From Neorhizobium galegae bv. orientalis str. HAMBI 540 (GTDB lineage: Bacteria; Pseudomonadota; Alphaproteobacteria; Rhizobiales; Rhizobiaceae): a DNA stretch of 64,000 bases. This document shows, one piece after another, positions 44,683 to 54,033 of the stretch (position 1 is the stretch's first letter; each line of letters begins with the position of its first letter). A program made the translations under genes and the position numbers. The notes beneath the pieces were generated by a model. It was given only the letters and a program-made list of their open reading frames with translations, had not been told where the DNA came from and ran no database searches. The stretch is from contig NZ_HG938353.1 in the NCBI RefSeq assembly GCF_000731315.1, positions 2,542,001-2,606,000 on the forward strand. Reading direction: 5' to 3'.

Positions 44683-45003
44683 ATGGATACGATGGCACTA
44701 TCTGAGCATTCCAACGCGGCCGCAGGCCTGCTGTCGGCCATGGCCAACCCGAAACGGTTGATGATCCTTTGCTGCTTGGTGAAGGGCGAAGTCGCCGTGG
44801 GTGCGCTCGCGTCGCAAGTTGGCCTCAGCCAATCTGCGCTGTCTCAGCACCTCTCCAAACTGCGGGCTCAGAAGCTGGTGAAGACCCGCCGCGATGCGCA
44901 GACCATTTATTACTCCAGCTCGTCCGAGTCGGTTCTCAAGGTCCTTGAAACGCTGGAAGAAATCTACTGTGCTCCGGTGCAGAAGAAATCCGCAGCCGCG
45001 TAG
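44683..45003 (+). CDS. nolR: ArsR-family regulator NolR
   Basis: A 106-aa winged-helix repressor. It is nearly the sequence of rhizobial NolR over its core: SAMANPKRLMILCCLVKGEVAVGALASQVGLSQSALSQHLSKLRAQKLVKTRRDAQTIYYSS. NolR represses nodulation and other genes and influences growth and plasmid transfer in rhizobia; it is also found in non-symbiotic relatives. No metal-binding Cys-x-Cys motif is seen. Start taken at M-D-T-M; the frame extends upstream without a ribosome site. Confidence 0.88.
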   Translation: MDTMALSEHSNAAAGLLSAMANPKRLMILCCLVKGEVAVGALASQVGLSQSALSQHLSKLRAQKLVKTRRDAQTIYYSSSSESVLKVLETLEEIYCAPVQKKSAAA

Positions 45004-45037
45004 GAATGACAGCGCTGACATGAGGTCACGCTGACCT

Positions 45038-45071
45038 GCCCCAGCCTCCGGCGTGACGCCGGGGATGGGGC
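45038..45071. terminator. hairpin between convergent nolR and response regulator
   Basis: GCCCCAGCCTCCGGCGT and ACGCCGGGGATGGGGC pair with a few mismatches. No long T-run is seen. Confidence 0.5.
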
Positions 45072-45126
45072 ATTTCCATGACCGCCTGCCGACCGGATAT
45101 GACGCTCCGGATTCGTGCGACCGCGC

Positions 45127-45507
45127 CTAATGCGAGGCCATGCGACGCAGCGTCGCGGTCACCTTCTGCCAATCATAGGGTTTGGAAAAGAACACGCTGC
45201 GATCGGGCAAGTCTTCCTCGCTCAAGCGGACCTGTCCCGAAACGATGATGATCTCGATCGGTGGCCAGCGGTCGCGCACGGCAGCCGCCAGCTTCATGCC
45301 GTTCATGCTGCCAGGCATGTCGATATCGGTAAAAACGATCCGGATATCCGTGCGCGTTTCCAGGATCGTCACCGCCTCATCGGCGTCGGCTGCCTCGACC
45401 GCCTCGAATCCTGCATCCTCCACGAGGTCGATTGCCATCATGCGCAGGATGGGCTCGTCCTCGACGACGAGGACAGCCTGTTTTTTTGGCGGTGCGGATC
45501 GTCCCAT
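45127..45507 (-). CDS. single-domain response regulator
   Basis: A 126-aa receiver domain with no output. Acidic pocket VVEDEP, phosphoacceptor Asp61 in F-T-D-I-D-M-P-G, and conserved Ser and Lys in IIVSGQ and FFSKPYDW. It follows the HWE-family kinase by 4 bp, in the same operon, so it is the likely phosphate acceptor. Confidence 0.92.
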   Translation of the reverse strand: MGRSAPPKKQAVLVVEDEPILRMMAIDLVEDAGFEAVEAADADEAVTILETRTDIRIVFTDIDMPGSMNGMKLAAAVRDRWPPIEIIIVSGQVRLSEEDLPDRSVFFSKPYDWQKVTATLRRMASH

Positions 45508-45511
45508 CCGG

Positions 45512-47593
45512 TCAGTCTGCCTGTGCTAGCTGAAGGAGCACAGCTGTCATCTCAGCGCTGAACCCCGGATGATCATAACTAACAAGAACACCGCCGGTTC
45601 CGATCAATCCCATGCGAATAAGTTTTGAGCCGAAACCTTTGCGCTCCGGCTGGCGTGGGGGCGGCCCGCCGGTTTCCCGCCAGGAGAGATAGAAGATCGC
45701 GCTGTCTCCCGTGCCTTCGATGCGCCAGTCGATTGCAACCCTCCCCGTATCGTTGGAGAGCGCGCCGTATTTCACCGCATTGGTCGTCAATTCGTGCAGC
45801 AGCAGGGAAAGCGAAAGCGAGCCCTTTGGCCCGAACCGAACGTTCGGACCCTGCGCGTCGATCCGGTCCCGCATGCCGATCCCGTTCATCGTCCGGTCGA
45901 CGACGGCATAGACCGAGGCGCTCGTCCAGTTCTGCTCGAACAGGATGTCATGGGCGGTGCTCAGCGCATGCAGCCGCTTTTCGAAAGCCTCCACATGGTC
46001 GCGCTCGGTCACCGGCCGGAGCGTCTGTGTCGCGATCGCCTGCACCATCGACAGGGTGTTCTTCAGCCGATGGCTCATTTCCCTGCTGAGCATCTGCTGC
46101 TCCAACTCGGCCTGAACCCGCGACATCGCGATCTGGATGCGATTGCCGAAGCTGCGGACGAAGGAAATCTCCTCGTCGATCCATGGATAAGGCTGGTCGT
46201 GATGGATGAAGGCGACGAGCTTGAAGCGCCCGAGCTCGAAGATCGGCACGTTGACGAGCACGCGGATGCCAAGCGACAGAAGCCTTTCGGCGTGGTCGCG
46301 GGTGCGCGGATCGGTAGCGACGTCGGCGACGACAACGGTTTCTCCGCGCTTCAGGTCGTCGACGAACGACCCGTAATCTCGGAAATGGTGCAGTCCCGCA
46401 AGGCTCTTCACGCCCGGCGCGCACCATTCGGGCGGCACCGACACCGTCTCGTCCGCCGCGTTGACGATGCCAAAACCGGCGCGCGTCGCGTCGAGTGCCC
46501 TGGCCATCAGGTCGCCCGCGGCGATCGCCATCGATTCCATGTCGCTGAGGTCGCGCAGCCGATCGCCGAGATCGAGCAGGGCCTGCACGCGGGCAGCCTC
46601 CCGCTTGGCGGCGGTCACATCCCTGACGGTGCCGATCATATTGATCGGGCGGCCTCTCTCATCATGGCGAAAGCTGGCATTGCGGGCGATCCAGCGCACG
46701 CCATAGCCCGGCACGCGAATGCGATATTCGACGTCGAGCGGGGCACTCCCCTTCCGTCTGGTCGCATCGTTGGACTGCAGATCCTTGTCCTGCGGCAGGA
46801 CCATCTCCTCGACCACTCGGGTAGGATAGGTATCGGCGATAGGCAGGTGAAAAATGCGGCAGAACTCCCGCGACACCCGCATCATTGAGGTCCCGATGTC
46901 AATTTCGAATGTCCCGACCCTTCCAGCCTCCTGCGCCGCCAGGCTCGCGTTGACGCTGGAGCGAATATTGGCGCTGATCGACTTCTGACGCCGGAACAGG
47001 TCGTCCTTGCGCTGCGAGATGCGCCGCATTTCGAGGAGCGCGATAACCTGCCGGGCAAGAGCCTGCAGCGCCGCCTTCTGCCCCTCCTCCAGGCCCTGCG
47101 GCCGCGGCTCGACATCGATGACGCAGAGCGTGCCGATTATCACCTCGTCTGGCGTGATCAGCGGTGCGCCGGCGTAGAAGCGGATATGCGGCTCCCCGGT
47201 GACGAGCGTATTCGTGCGGGTGCGCTGATCGAGCTGCAGGTCTGGGATGACGAGCACGTCGGAACTGCCGAGCGCATGGGCGCAGACCGACTGCCCGATC
47301 GGCGTCTCGCACGCCTCGAAACCGATGCGCGCCTTGAACCACTGCCGGTCTTTCTCGACCAGGCTGACGAGCGCCACGGGCGTGCCGCAGAGCGTGGAAG
47401 CGACAAGCACGATATCGTCGAACTCCGGCTCCGGCTCGGTGTCCATGATATTATAGGCATCGAGCGCTTCCAGCCGCTCAAGATGGATTTGTTCGTTCGG
47501 ATCGGGATCGGCCAATGAGGGTCTCGGAATAGAAGTTTCACGCGATATTGGCAGCTTTCTCCAAAAGACCAGAGAGACGCAATCAAATTTCAC
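45512..47593 (-). CDS. GAF-PAS-GAF sensor histidine kinase (HWE family)
   Basis: A soluble kinase of up to 693 aa; the start is uncertain (GTG at 47593 or a codon further in). The first GAF domain spans about 35-195, PAS about 230-330 (FEIDIGTSMMRVSREFCRIFHLP), a second GAF about 345-490, then the HWE kinase core: phosphoacceptor His in EMSHRLKNTLSMVQAIATQTLR, HELTTNAVKYGALS, and W-R-E in LSWRETGGPPP, the motif for which the family is named. HWE kinases are common in rhizobia. It precedes a single-domain receiver. Confidence 0.9.
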   Translation of the reverse strand: MKFDCVSLVFWRKLPISRETSIPRPSLADPDPNEQIHLERLEALDAYNIMDTEPEPEFDDIVLVASTLCGTPVALVSLVEKDRQWFKARIGFEACETPIGQSVCAHALGSSDVLVIPDLQLDQRTRTNTLVTGEPHIRFYAGAPLITPDEVIIGTLCVIDVEPRPQGLEEGQKAALQALARQVIALLEMRRISQRKDDLFRRQKSISANIRSSVNASLAAQEAGRVGTFEIDIGTSMMRVSREFCRIFHLPIADTYPTRVVEEMVLPQDKDLQSNDATRRKGSAPLDVEYRIRVPGYGVRWIARNASFRHDERGRPINMIGTVRDVTAAKREAARVQALLDLGDRLRDLSDMESMAIAAGDLMARALDATRAGFGIVNAADETVSVPPEWCAPGVKSLAGLHHFRDYGSFVDDLKRGETVVVADVATDPRTRDHAERLLSLGIRVLVNVPIFELGRFKLVAFIHHDQPYPWIDEEISFVRSFGNRIQIAMSRVQAELEQQMLSREMSHRLKNTLSMVQAIATQTLRPVTERDHVEAFEKRLHALSTAHDILFEQNWTSASVYAVVDRTMNGIGMRDRIDAQGPNVRFGPKGSLSLSLLLHELTTNAVKYGALSNDTGRVAIDWRIEGTGDSAIFYLSWRETGGPPPRQPERKGFGSKLIRMGLIGTGGVLVSYDHPGFSAEMTAVLLQLAQAD

Positions 47594-47749
47594 GACCGGT
47601 GGAAATCGCGTTGAAATCTTGAGCCTTTATCGAAATCCGTACCGATCGCCCCACCCAGCAACGCCAGCCCGAATCGATTTCGCTTCAACGCAGGAATTCG
47701 CAGCGGCCCTTTGCCCAAAGGCGGTTGACGCCTCCGATCCCCCTGATAA

Positions 47750-47767
47750 TTTGACCATGCAGTCAAA
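47750..47767. promoter_or_regulatory. candidate operator upstream of the aminotransferase
   Basis: TTTGAC-CATGCA-GTCAAA is an inverted repeat with perfect 6-bp arms, 67 bp upstream of the start. The rest of the 240-bp gap (47594-47833) shows nothing clear. Confidence 0.4.
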
Positions 47768-47833
47768 ACTTGGTGCAATGACGCCGACCGGGAAATGGCC
47801 ACCCGAAGAAACCGAATGGCCATGGAGAATGTC

Positions 47834-49162
47834 ATGTCCAACCGCCTGAATACCACGCCCAACGACCTGCGGGCGTTCTGGATGCCGTTTACGGCAAACC
47901 GCCAGTTCAAGCAGGAACCCCGCCTTTTCGTCGCTGCCAAGGATATGCATTACACGACCCATGACGGCCGCCAGGTGCTCGATGCCACCGCCGGCCTCTG
48001 GTGCGTCAATGCCGGCCACTGCCGCCCGAAGATCACCGAGGCGATCCGCGAACAGGCCGGCGAGCTGGATTATGCGCCCGCCTTCCAGCTGGGCCACCCC
48101 AAGGCTTTCGAACTCGCCAATCGTCTGGTCGATATCGCGCCAGAAGGCATGAACCACGTTCTCTACACCAATTCCGGCTCGGAATCGGTCGAGACGGCGC
48201 TGAAGGTGGCGCTCGCCTACCACCGCGTGAAGGGCAACGGCTCGCGCTTCCGCCTGATCGGCCGCGAGCGCGGTTATCACGGCGTCAATTTCGGCGGCAT
48301 CTCGGTCGGCGGCATCGTCTCCAACCGAAAGATGTTCGGCACGCTTCTGACCGGCGTCGACCACATGCCGCACACCCACCTGCCGGGCAAGAACGCCTTC
48401 ACCAAGGGTGAGCCGGAACATGGCGGCGACCTTGCGACTGAGCTGGAGCGCATCGTCACGCTACATGACGCCTCGACCGTCGCCGCCGTCATCGTCGAGC
48501 CTGTCGCCGGCTCCACCGGCGTGCTGATCCCGCCGAAGGGTTATCTGCAGAAGCTGCGCGAGATCTGCACCAAGCACGGCATCCTTCTGATCTTCGACGA
48601 AGTCATCACCGGTTTCGGCCGCCTCGGCGCGCCGTTCGCGGCCCAGTATTTCGACGTCAAGCCGGACATCATCACCACCGCCAAGGGCCTCACCAACGGC
48701 GTGATCCCGATGGGTGCCGTCTTCGTCACCTCCGAGATCCACGACGCGTTCATGACCGGCCCGGAGCACATGATCGAGTTCATGCACGGCTATACCTATT
48801 CCGGCAACCCGATCGCCTCGGCTGCCGCTCTCGCGACGCTCGAAACCTACAAGGAAGAAGGCCTTTTCGACCGCGCCCGCGACATCGCCCCCTATTGGGA
48901 AGCGGGCCTGCATTCGCTCAAAGACCTGCCGAATGTCATCGACATCAGAAACCTCGGCCTGATCGGCGCGATCGAACTCGATCCGATCGCCGGCGAACCC
49001 ACCAAACGCGCCTTCACCGCCTTCCTGAAGGCCTACGAAAACGGCCTGCTGATCCGCACCACCGGCGACACCATCGCCATGTCCCCGCCGCTGATCGTCG
49101 AAAAGCACCATATCGACGAGATATTCGGGAAGCTGCGCGAGATCTTGACGAGCAATATCTGA
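47834..49162 (+). CDS. omega-amino acid:pyruvate aminotransferase
   Basis: A 442-aa class III PLP enzyme. Start chosen at M-S-N-R-L, after GGAGAATGTC. Signature regions: LYTNSGSESVETALKVALAYHR, ERGYHGVNFGGISVGG, LIFDEVITGFGRLGAPFAAQYF and the PLP lysine in TTAKGLTNGVIPMGAV. The best match in kind is beta-alanine:pyruvate or related omega-aminotransferases of rhizobia. The exact amine donor cannot be fixed. It is monocistronic and ends at a RIME-like repeat. Confidence 0.9.
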   Translation: MSNRLNTTPNDLRAFWMPFTANRQFKQEPRLFVAAKDMHYTTHDGRQVLDATAGLWCVNAGHCRPKITEAIREQAGELDYAPAFQLGHPKAFELANRLVDIAPEGMNHVLYTNSGSESVETALKVALAYHRVKGNGSRFRLIGRERGYHGVNFGGISVGGIVSNRKMFGTLLTGVDHMPHTHLPGKNAFTKGEPEHGGDLATELERIVTLHDASTVAAVIVEPVAGSTGVLIPPKGYLQKLREICTKHGILLIFDEVITGFGRLGAPFAAQYFDVKPDIITTAKGLTNGVIPMGAVFVTSEIHDAFMTGPEHMIEFMHGYTYSGNPIASAAALATLETYKEEGLFDRARDIAPYWEAGLHSLKDLPNVIDIRNLGLIGAIELDPIAGEPTKRAFTAFLKAYENGLLIRTTGDTIAMSPPLIVEKHHIDEIFGKLREILTSNI

Positions 49163-49185
49163 GGCGAGGTCGAAGAGGACGGAAT

Positions 49186-49329
49186 CTGCCCCTCACCCTA
49201 ACCCTCTCCCCGCGCGCGGGGCGAGGGGACGTGCCCGTTTTAGGCCGCTGCGATTGGGGCAGACCGGTGCGGCATATCCCTTCTCCCCGTCAGAACGGGG
49301 AGAAGGTGGCGGTAGCCGGATGAGGGGCA
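49186..49329. repeat. RIME-like intergenic mosaic repeat, copy 2
   Basis: A 144-bp element. The right half, from CCGGTGCGGCAT through CTTCTCCCCGTCAGAACGGGGAGAAG to GGATGAGGGGCA, is nearly identical to copy 1 at 1881-2056. The left half is a different palindrome, CCTCTCCCCGCGCGCGGGGCGAGGGG. It again lies between two convergent genes. Confidence 0.85.
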
Positions 49330-49406
49330 TCGCCGAGCGAACGGCCTTTCAAAAAGGCGGCTTTAACGGTCGCCTCTTTTCACGTTTGAGCACTACCCCT
49401 AAAACC

Positions 49407-50246
49407 TCAGCCCTTGAAGAAAGCCAGAAGATCCGCATTGATCACGTCCGCATGCGTGGTCGCCATGCCGTGCGGAAAACCTTCATAGACCTTCAGCGTA
49501 CCGTTCTTGAGAAGCTTGGCCGCAAGCAGGGCCGAGTCGGCGATCGGGACGATCTGATCGTCGTCGCCATGCATGACGAGAACCGGCACGTCGATCGCCT
49601 TCAGGTCTTCGGTGAAGTCGGTTTCCGAAAAAGCCTTGATGCAATCATAATGGGCCTTGGTGCCGCCCATCATGCCCTGCCGCCACCAATTGGCGATGAC
49701 CCCTTCCGAAACGGTCGCGCCTTCCCGATTGAAGCCGTAGAACGGGCCGGCTGGTACGTCACGGAAGAACTGAGCACGATTGGCAGCAAGCGCTGCGCGA
49801 AAACCGTCGAAGACTTCGAGAGGCAGGCCGCCCGGATTATTTTCCGTCTTCAGCATGATCGGCGGCACGGCGCCCATCAGCACCGCCTTTGCCACCCGGC
49901 CACCGCCGCCATATTGCGCGACGTAGCGTGCGACCTCGCCGCCGCCGGTCGAATGGCCGACGTGGATGGCATTTTTCAGGTCGAGATGGGCCGCAAGCTC
50001 GGCGACATCGGCAGCATAAGTGTCCATTTCATTGCCGGTCTCGGTCTGGCTCGAACGGCCATGGCCGCGTCGGTCATGGGCGACGACGCGAAAACCCTGG
50101 TGCAGGAAAAACAGCATCTGGGCGTCCCAATCGTCGGCCGAGAGCGGCCAGCCGTGATGGAAAACAACCGGCTGGGCGTCCTTCGAACCCCAGTCCTTGT
50201 AGAATATCTGCGTGCCGTCCTTGGTGGTGATGAAATTGCTGGTCAT
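49407..50246 (-). CDS. alpha/beta hydrolase, non-haem chloroperoxidase-like
   Basis: A 279-aa hydrolase. Start at M-T-S-N-F. Catalytic Ser99 in G-H-S-T-G-G-G, the Asp in [11 protein letters not shown] and the His in [12 protein letters not shown]. Motifs [12 protein letters not shown] and [11 protein letters not shown] are typical of cofactor-free haloperoxidases/esterases. It is divergent from an OhrR-type repressor, with three repeated operator sequences between them, so expression is likely induced by organic peroxides. Confidence 0.92.
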   Translation of the reverse strand: MTSNFITTKDGTQIFYKDWGSKDAQPVVFHHGWPLSADDWDAQMLFFLHQGFRVVAHDRRGHGRSSQTETGNEMDTYAADVAELAAHLDLKNAIHVGHSTGGGEVARYVAQYGGGGRVAKAVLMGAVPPIMLKTENNPGGLPLEVFDGFRAALAANRAQFFRDVPAGPFYGFNREGATVSEGVIANWWRQGMMGGTKAHYDCIKAFSETDFTEDLKAIDVPVLVMHGDDDQIVPIADSALLAAKLLKNGTLKVYEGFPHGMATTHADVINADLLAFFKG

Positions 50247-50376
50247 GGTTCTCGTGTCCTTTCGAAACTGATTTTTCAATGACTGCGACATGAATGGCGG
50301 GCGCGGCGGAAAAAAATGGCCGACCAGACATTCATAGTACCGTTGCGTGTCGTTCCTTTGAACCGCACCCTTCGGA

Positions 50377-50472
50377 TTATCGCGATCTCCATACCTCGAT
50401 ATTTGTTATCGCGATAAACAGATGGGTAGCGGCATTCTCCGATCCTGTCTACAAAAATATTTATCGCGATAT
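50377..50472. promoter_or_regulatory. three TTATCGCGAT repeats (putative OhrR-type operators)
   Basis: TTATCGCGATCT (50377), TTATCGCGATAA (50406, a perfect 12-bp palindrome) and TTATCGCGATAT (50461) share the self-complementary core ATCGCGAT. All are in the 276-bp gap between the hydrolase and the MarR-type gene. Confidence 0.7.
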
Positions 50473-50522
50473 CAAAATTATGCTATACGTCGCGAAGAAC
50501 CTGGAACAGCACCGGAGCAAGC

Positions 50523-50963
50523 ATGCCCGCCTCCCCTCTTCCGCCGCTCCACGAGCAGCTCTGCTTCTCGCTCTATTCGGCCCATATCGCCATCAATCGC
50601 GTCTATAAGCCAATGCTCGACGATATGGGCATCACCTATCCGCAATACCTCGTCATGAGCGTGCTCGGCGAACAGGATGGCTCGACGATCGGCACGATCG
50701 CGGAAAGGCTGGGCCTGGAATCGAGCACCATCACCCCGCCCGTAAAGCGGCTCGAACAGGCCGGACTGCTGGAGCGCCGCCGCAGCAAGACCGACGAGCG
50801 CCAGGTGCATGTCTGGTTGACCGGCGCCGGCCGCATCCTGATCGCGAAGAGCACATGCCTCGGCGAAACGTTGATCGAACGGTCCGGCATGCCGCCGAAG
50901 GAATTCCAGGCTTTCAACCGTCAGGTCCGTACCTTCCTCGGCGCTCTGGAGCGCAAGGCCTAG
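50523..50963 (+). CDS. MarR/OhrR-type peroxide-sensing repressor
   Basis: A 146-aa winged-helix regulator of the OhrR subgroup. The N-terminal LHEQLCFSLYSA carries the reactive Cys14 that OhrR proteins use to sense organic hydroperoxides, and YKPMLDDMGITYPQYLVM is the subgroup pattern. The wing reads RRRSKTDERQVHVWLT. Here no ohr gene is adjacent; the divergent chloroperoxidase-like hydrolase is the probable target. Confidence 0.9.
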   Translation: MPASPLPPLHEQLCFSLYSAHIAINRVYKPMLDDMGITYPQYLVMSVLGEQDGSTIGTIAERLGLESSTITPPVKRLEQAGLLERRRSKTDERQVHVWLTGAGRILIAKSTCLGETLIERSGMPPKEFQAFNRQVRTFLGALERKA

Positions 50964-51242
50964 TTTCGCAAACGTCGCTGAATCTGGGCGAGATCCGGAA
51001 TTTTCGCGCATTCCTTGGTGAAAATCACAAAAATCCATCCCGTTTTGTTATCTTCTTGCGGAATCCCGGCGAAATTCATACAGAATTGGCTGCCGACCGC
51101 CGAAAGCCAAAAATGGCTCGGCACGGTATCGACCGCATCGCTTTCCGTCCTTGGCACGACCGCGCCCGGCGCGATATCGAAGACGGAAGGTAGGGGTGCG
51201 GCGTTCACCGCGGGGTTGAAGCCCCCATCCAAGGAGACCAAG

Positions 51243-52349
51243 ATGAACCTCAAGATGCTTCTGGGGGCAACAGCACTCGCCTCCCTGACTTTCGCTCCGC
51301 TTGCCCAGGCCGAGATCGTCATCGGCCTGATCGCCCCGCTCACCGGCCCCGTCGCGGCCTATGGCGATCAGGTCAAGAACGGCGCCGAGACCGCCGTTGC
51401 GGAAATCAACAAGAAGGGCGGCATTCTCGGCGAAAAGGTCGTCCTGAAGGCGGCCGACGACGCCGCAGAACCTAAACAGGGGGTTTCGGCCGCCAACCAG
51501 CTGGTCGGCGAAGGCATCCGCTTCGTGGTCGGCCCCGTGACGTCAGGCGTCGCCATGCCGGCTTCCGATGCGCTTGCCGAAAACGGCGTGCTGATGGTCA
51601 CCCCGACCGCGACCACACCGGCTCTCACCACGCGCGGCCTCACCAACGTGTTCCGCACCTGCGGCCGCGACGACCAGCAGGCCGTGGTCGCCGCCAACTA
51701 CGTCCTGAAGACCTTCAAGGACAAGAAGGTCGCGATCATCAACGACAAGGGCGCCTATGGTAAAGGCCTCGCCGACGCCTTCAAGGCAGCGCTGAACGCC
51801 GGCGGCGTCAAGGAAGTGCTCGACGACGCGGTCACTCCGGGCGACAAGGATTTCAGCGCGCTGACGACCCGCCTGAAATCGCAGAATGTCGATGTGATCT
51901 ATTTCGGCGGTTACCATCCGGAAGGCGGCCTGCTCGCCCGCCAGCTCGCCGATCTCGGCGTCAAGGCGACGATCGTCGGCGGTGACGGCCTGTCGAACAG
52001 CGAGTTCTGGAACATCGGCACCAAGGCCGCGGCCGGCACGGTGTTCACCAACGCCTCCAACGCGACCAAGAGCCCGGATTCCAAGGCTGCCGCCGAAGCG
52101 CTCGCCGCCCGCAAGATCCCCGCCGAAGCCTTCACGCTGAACGCCTATGCCGCCGTCGAAGTGATCAAGGCCGGCATCGAAAAGGCAAAGAGCGCCGAGG
52201 ATACGGAAGCGGTGGCCGCTGCCCTCAAGTCCGGCGAACCGATCGCCACCGCCATCGGCAAGCTCACCTATGGCAAGACGGGCGACCTCACCTCGCAGAG
52301 TTTTTCCTTGTTCAAATGGGAAGACGGCAAGATCGTCGCCGCCGAGTGA
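51243..52349 (+). CDS. branched-chain amino acid ABC transporter binding protein
   Basis: A 368-aa periplasmic binding protein of the LivK type. Start fixed by AAGGAGACCAAG. The signal peptide ends around LAQA; the mature protein begins [18 protein letters not shown], then the family pattern [40 protein letters not shown] and [16 protein letters not shown]. Substrate is likely Leu/Ile/Val or a related amino acid. No permease or ATPase genes follow, so it is an orphan binding protein here. The 279-bp gap upstream (50964-51242) shows no clear feature. Confidence 0.93.
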   Translation: MNLKMLLGATALASLTFAPLAQAEIVIGLIAPLTGPVAAYGDQVKNGAETAVAEINKKGGILGEKVVLKAADDAAEPKQGVSAANQLVGEGIRFVVGPVTSGVAMPASDALAENGVLMVTPTATTPALTTRGLTNVFRTCGRDDQQAVVAANYVLKTFKDKKVAIINDKGAYGKGLADAFKAALNAGGVKEVLDDAVTPGDKDFSALTTRLKSQNVDVIYFGGYHPEGGLLARQLADLGVKATIVGGDGLSNSEFWNIGTKAAAGTVFTNASNATKSPDSKAAAEALAARKIPAEAFTLNAYAAVEVIKAGIEKAKSAEDTEAVAAALKSGEPIATAIGKLTYGKTGDLTSQSFSLFKWEDGKIVAAE

Positions 52350-52372
52350 CATCATTCAAATCGCATGATCCG

Positions 52373-52400
52373 CGGGCGCCTTCGGGCGCCCGTATGTTTT
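52373..52400 (+). terminator. intrinsic terminator of the binding-protein gene
   Basis: CGGGCGCC-TTCG-GGCGCCCG followed by TATGTTTT. Confidence 0.9.
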
Positions 52401-52428
52401 GAGCCTCGTTCGCGGACGCCGGCTGGGC

Positions 52429-52890
52429 TCATTCGACATGCACCGCCAGCGTCCGCTTCAACGTCTTCAGCACGACGCTCGTCGTGAATTTGCGGATATT
52501 CGGGTTCATCTCCATCATCCGGTCCGCCAGCACATCGAAATGCTCGACGGACTGGACGAGGATCACCAGCGTGAAATCGCCACGGCCCGACGTCCCCCAG
52601 GCCTCCTGCACCTCCGGCGTATCCGCCAGCCACCTCAGGAAAGGCGGCATGAGCTCCGGCCGGTCGCGCTCCAGCTCCACCTCGACCAGCATGGAAACGG
52701 CCGTGCCGACCTTTTTCGGATCGACGATCGAAACGTCCCGCAGGATCACCCTGTCCTCCCGAAGCTTCTGCAGCCGCCGCTGTGCCGAGGACGGCGAGAG
52801 GCCCACACGCTCGGCAAGCTCGTTCAAGGTGATGGTCGCATCCTGCTGCATCAGCTTGAGGATTTCACGATCGGCTTTCGTCAATGCCAT
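52429..52890 (-). CDS. Lrp/AsnC-family regulator
   Basis: A 153-aa regulator with an N-terminal helix-turn-helix (LTKADREILKLMQQDATITLNELAERVGLSPSSAQRRLQKL) and a RAM domain (VQEAWGTSGRGDFTLVILV). It is divergent from the PLP-dependent dehydratase gene, 100 bp away, and probably controls it in response to an amino acid. Confidence 0.9.
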   Translation of the reverse strand: MALTKADREILKLMQQDATITLNELAERVGLSPSSAQRRLQKLREDRVILRDVSIVDPKKVGTAVSMLVEVELERDRPELMPPFLRWLADTPEVQEAWGTSGRGDFTLVILVQSVEHFDVLADRMMEMNPNIRKFTTSVVLKTLKRTLAVHVE

Positions 52891-52990
52891 TGAGAGGATT
52901 TCCCGGCTTCAAAACAAACTCCGGGAAATATTCCTGGTCATGAGCACAATTTCAGGAATCCTACCGGCTTTTCGTTGGCATCTTAACGCC

Positions 52991-53950
52991 ATGACACAGA
53001 ACCAGCCACACCCCTCCGCCGATGGTATTCTCGCTGCTTCGAAAAGCATCGATCCCGTCTTCACCAACAGCCCGCTGATCGAGCAACAGACGGCCAATAC
53101 GGCCCTCGGCCTTCGCCTCCTTGCGAAGGTGGAGACGCTCAATCCGATCCGTTCCTTCAAGGGACGCGGCACCGACTGGTGGATGCAGAACGAACCGGCC
53201 GGCGACCACCCCGTCGTCTCCGCCTCCGCCGGCAATTTCGGCCAGGGGCTCGCCTATGCCGGTCGGGCGCACGGACGCAGGGTGGTGATCTTTTCCGCCA
53301 CCACCGCCAATCCCGGCAAGATCGAGGCGATGCGCCGCCTCGGCGCCGACGTGCGGCTGGAAGGCAGCGATTTCGACGCCGCCAAGGCCGCCGCGCGTGC
53401 CTATGCCGAAGCGAATGGCTGCCCCTTTGTTGAAGACGGCGCTTTGCGGACGATCGCCGAGGGCGCTGGCACGATCGCGCTCGAAATCACCGAGCGCCTC
53501 TCCCGCCAAACCGTCGAACTCGACGCCATCCTCGTGCCGCTCGGCAACGGCGCGCTGCTGACCGGGATCGGCGCCTGGATGCGTGCCAAGGCACCGAACT
53601 GCAAGGTCATCGGTGTGGTCGCCGCCAATGCGCCCGCCATGAAACACTCTCATGAAACCGGCCGGCTCATCTCCACGAAAACCACAGCAACCGCCGCCGA
53701 TGGCATCGCGGTTCGGGAATGCGTTCCTTACGCATTGGACTGCATGAGGACGACCGTCGACGACGTCTGGGAAGCCAGCGAAGCGGCAATCCGCGCGGCG
53801 CGAGATTTCTGCCGCATCCATTACGGCCTCGTCGTCGAGGAAGCCGGCGCCGCCGGCATTGCAGGTCTGCTGGAAAACGGCACGAACCTCAAAGGCCGAA
53901 CAGTCGCCACCATCCTTTGCGGCGGCAATGTCCGCACGGACATCGCATGA
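52991..53950 (+). CDS. PLP-dependent threonine dehydratase-like enzyme
   Basis: A 319-aa fold-type II PLP enzyme. The PLP lysine is in NPIRSFKGRG, the phosphate loop in SASAGNFGQGLAYA, and the glycine-rich loop in LVPLGNGALLTG. It matches threonine/serine dehydratases without the C-terminal regulatory domain, so it would be catabolic. An ATG at 52940, with GGGAAATATTCC before it, is an alternative start. Exact substrate (Thr, Ser or a hydroxyamino acid) is not certain. Confidence 0.87.
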   Translation: MTQNQPHPSADGILAASKSIDPVFTNSPLIEQQTANTALGLRLLAKVETLNPIRSFKGRGTDWWMQNEPAGDHPVVSASAGNFGQGLAYAGRAHGRRVVIFSATTANPGKIEAMRRLGADVRLEGSDFDAAKAAARAYAEANGCPFVEDGALRTIAEGAGTIALEITERLSRQTVELDAILVPLGNGALLTGIGAWMRAKAPNCKVIGVVAANAPAMKHSHETGRLISTKTTATAADGIAVRECVPYALDCMRTTVDDVWEASEAAIRAARDFCRIHYGLVVEEAGAAGIAGLLENGTNLKGRTVATILCGGNVRTDIA

Positions 53951-54033
53951 CGTCTCGCCTGCATCGATCGCCTCTCCCCGTTTCCCCGTTGAACGGTTAG
54001 GTTAGGCGACCGATTCAGCGCGAGGAGCCTGCC

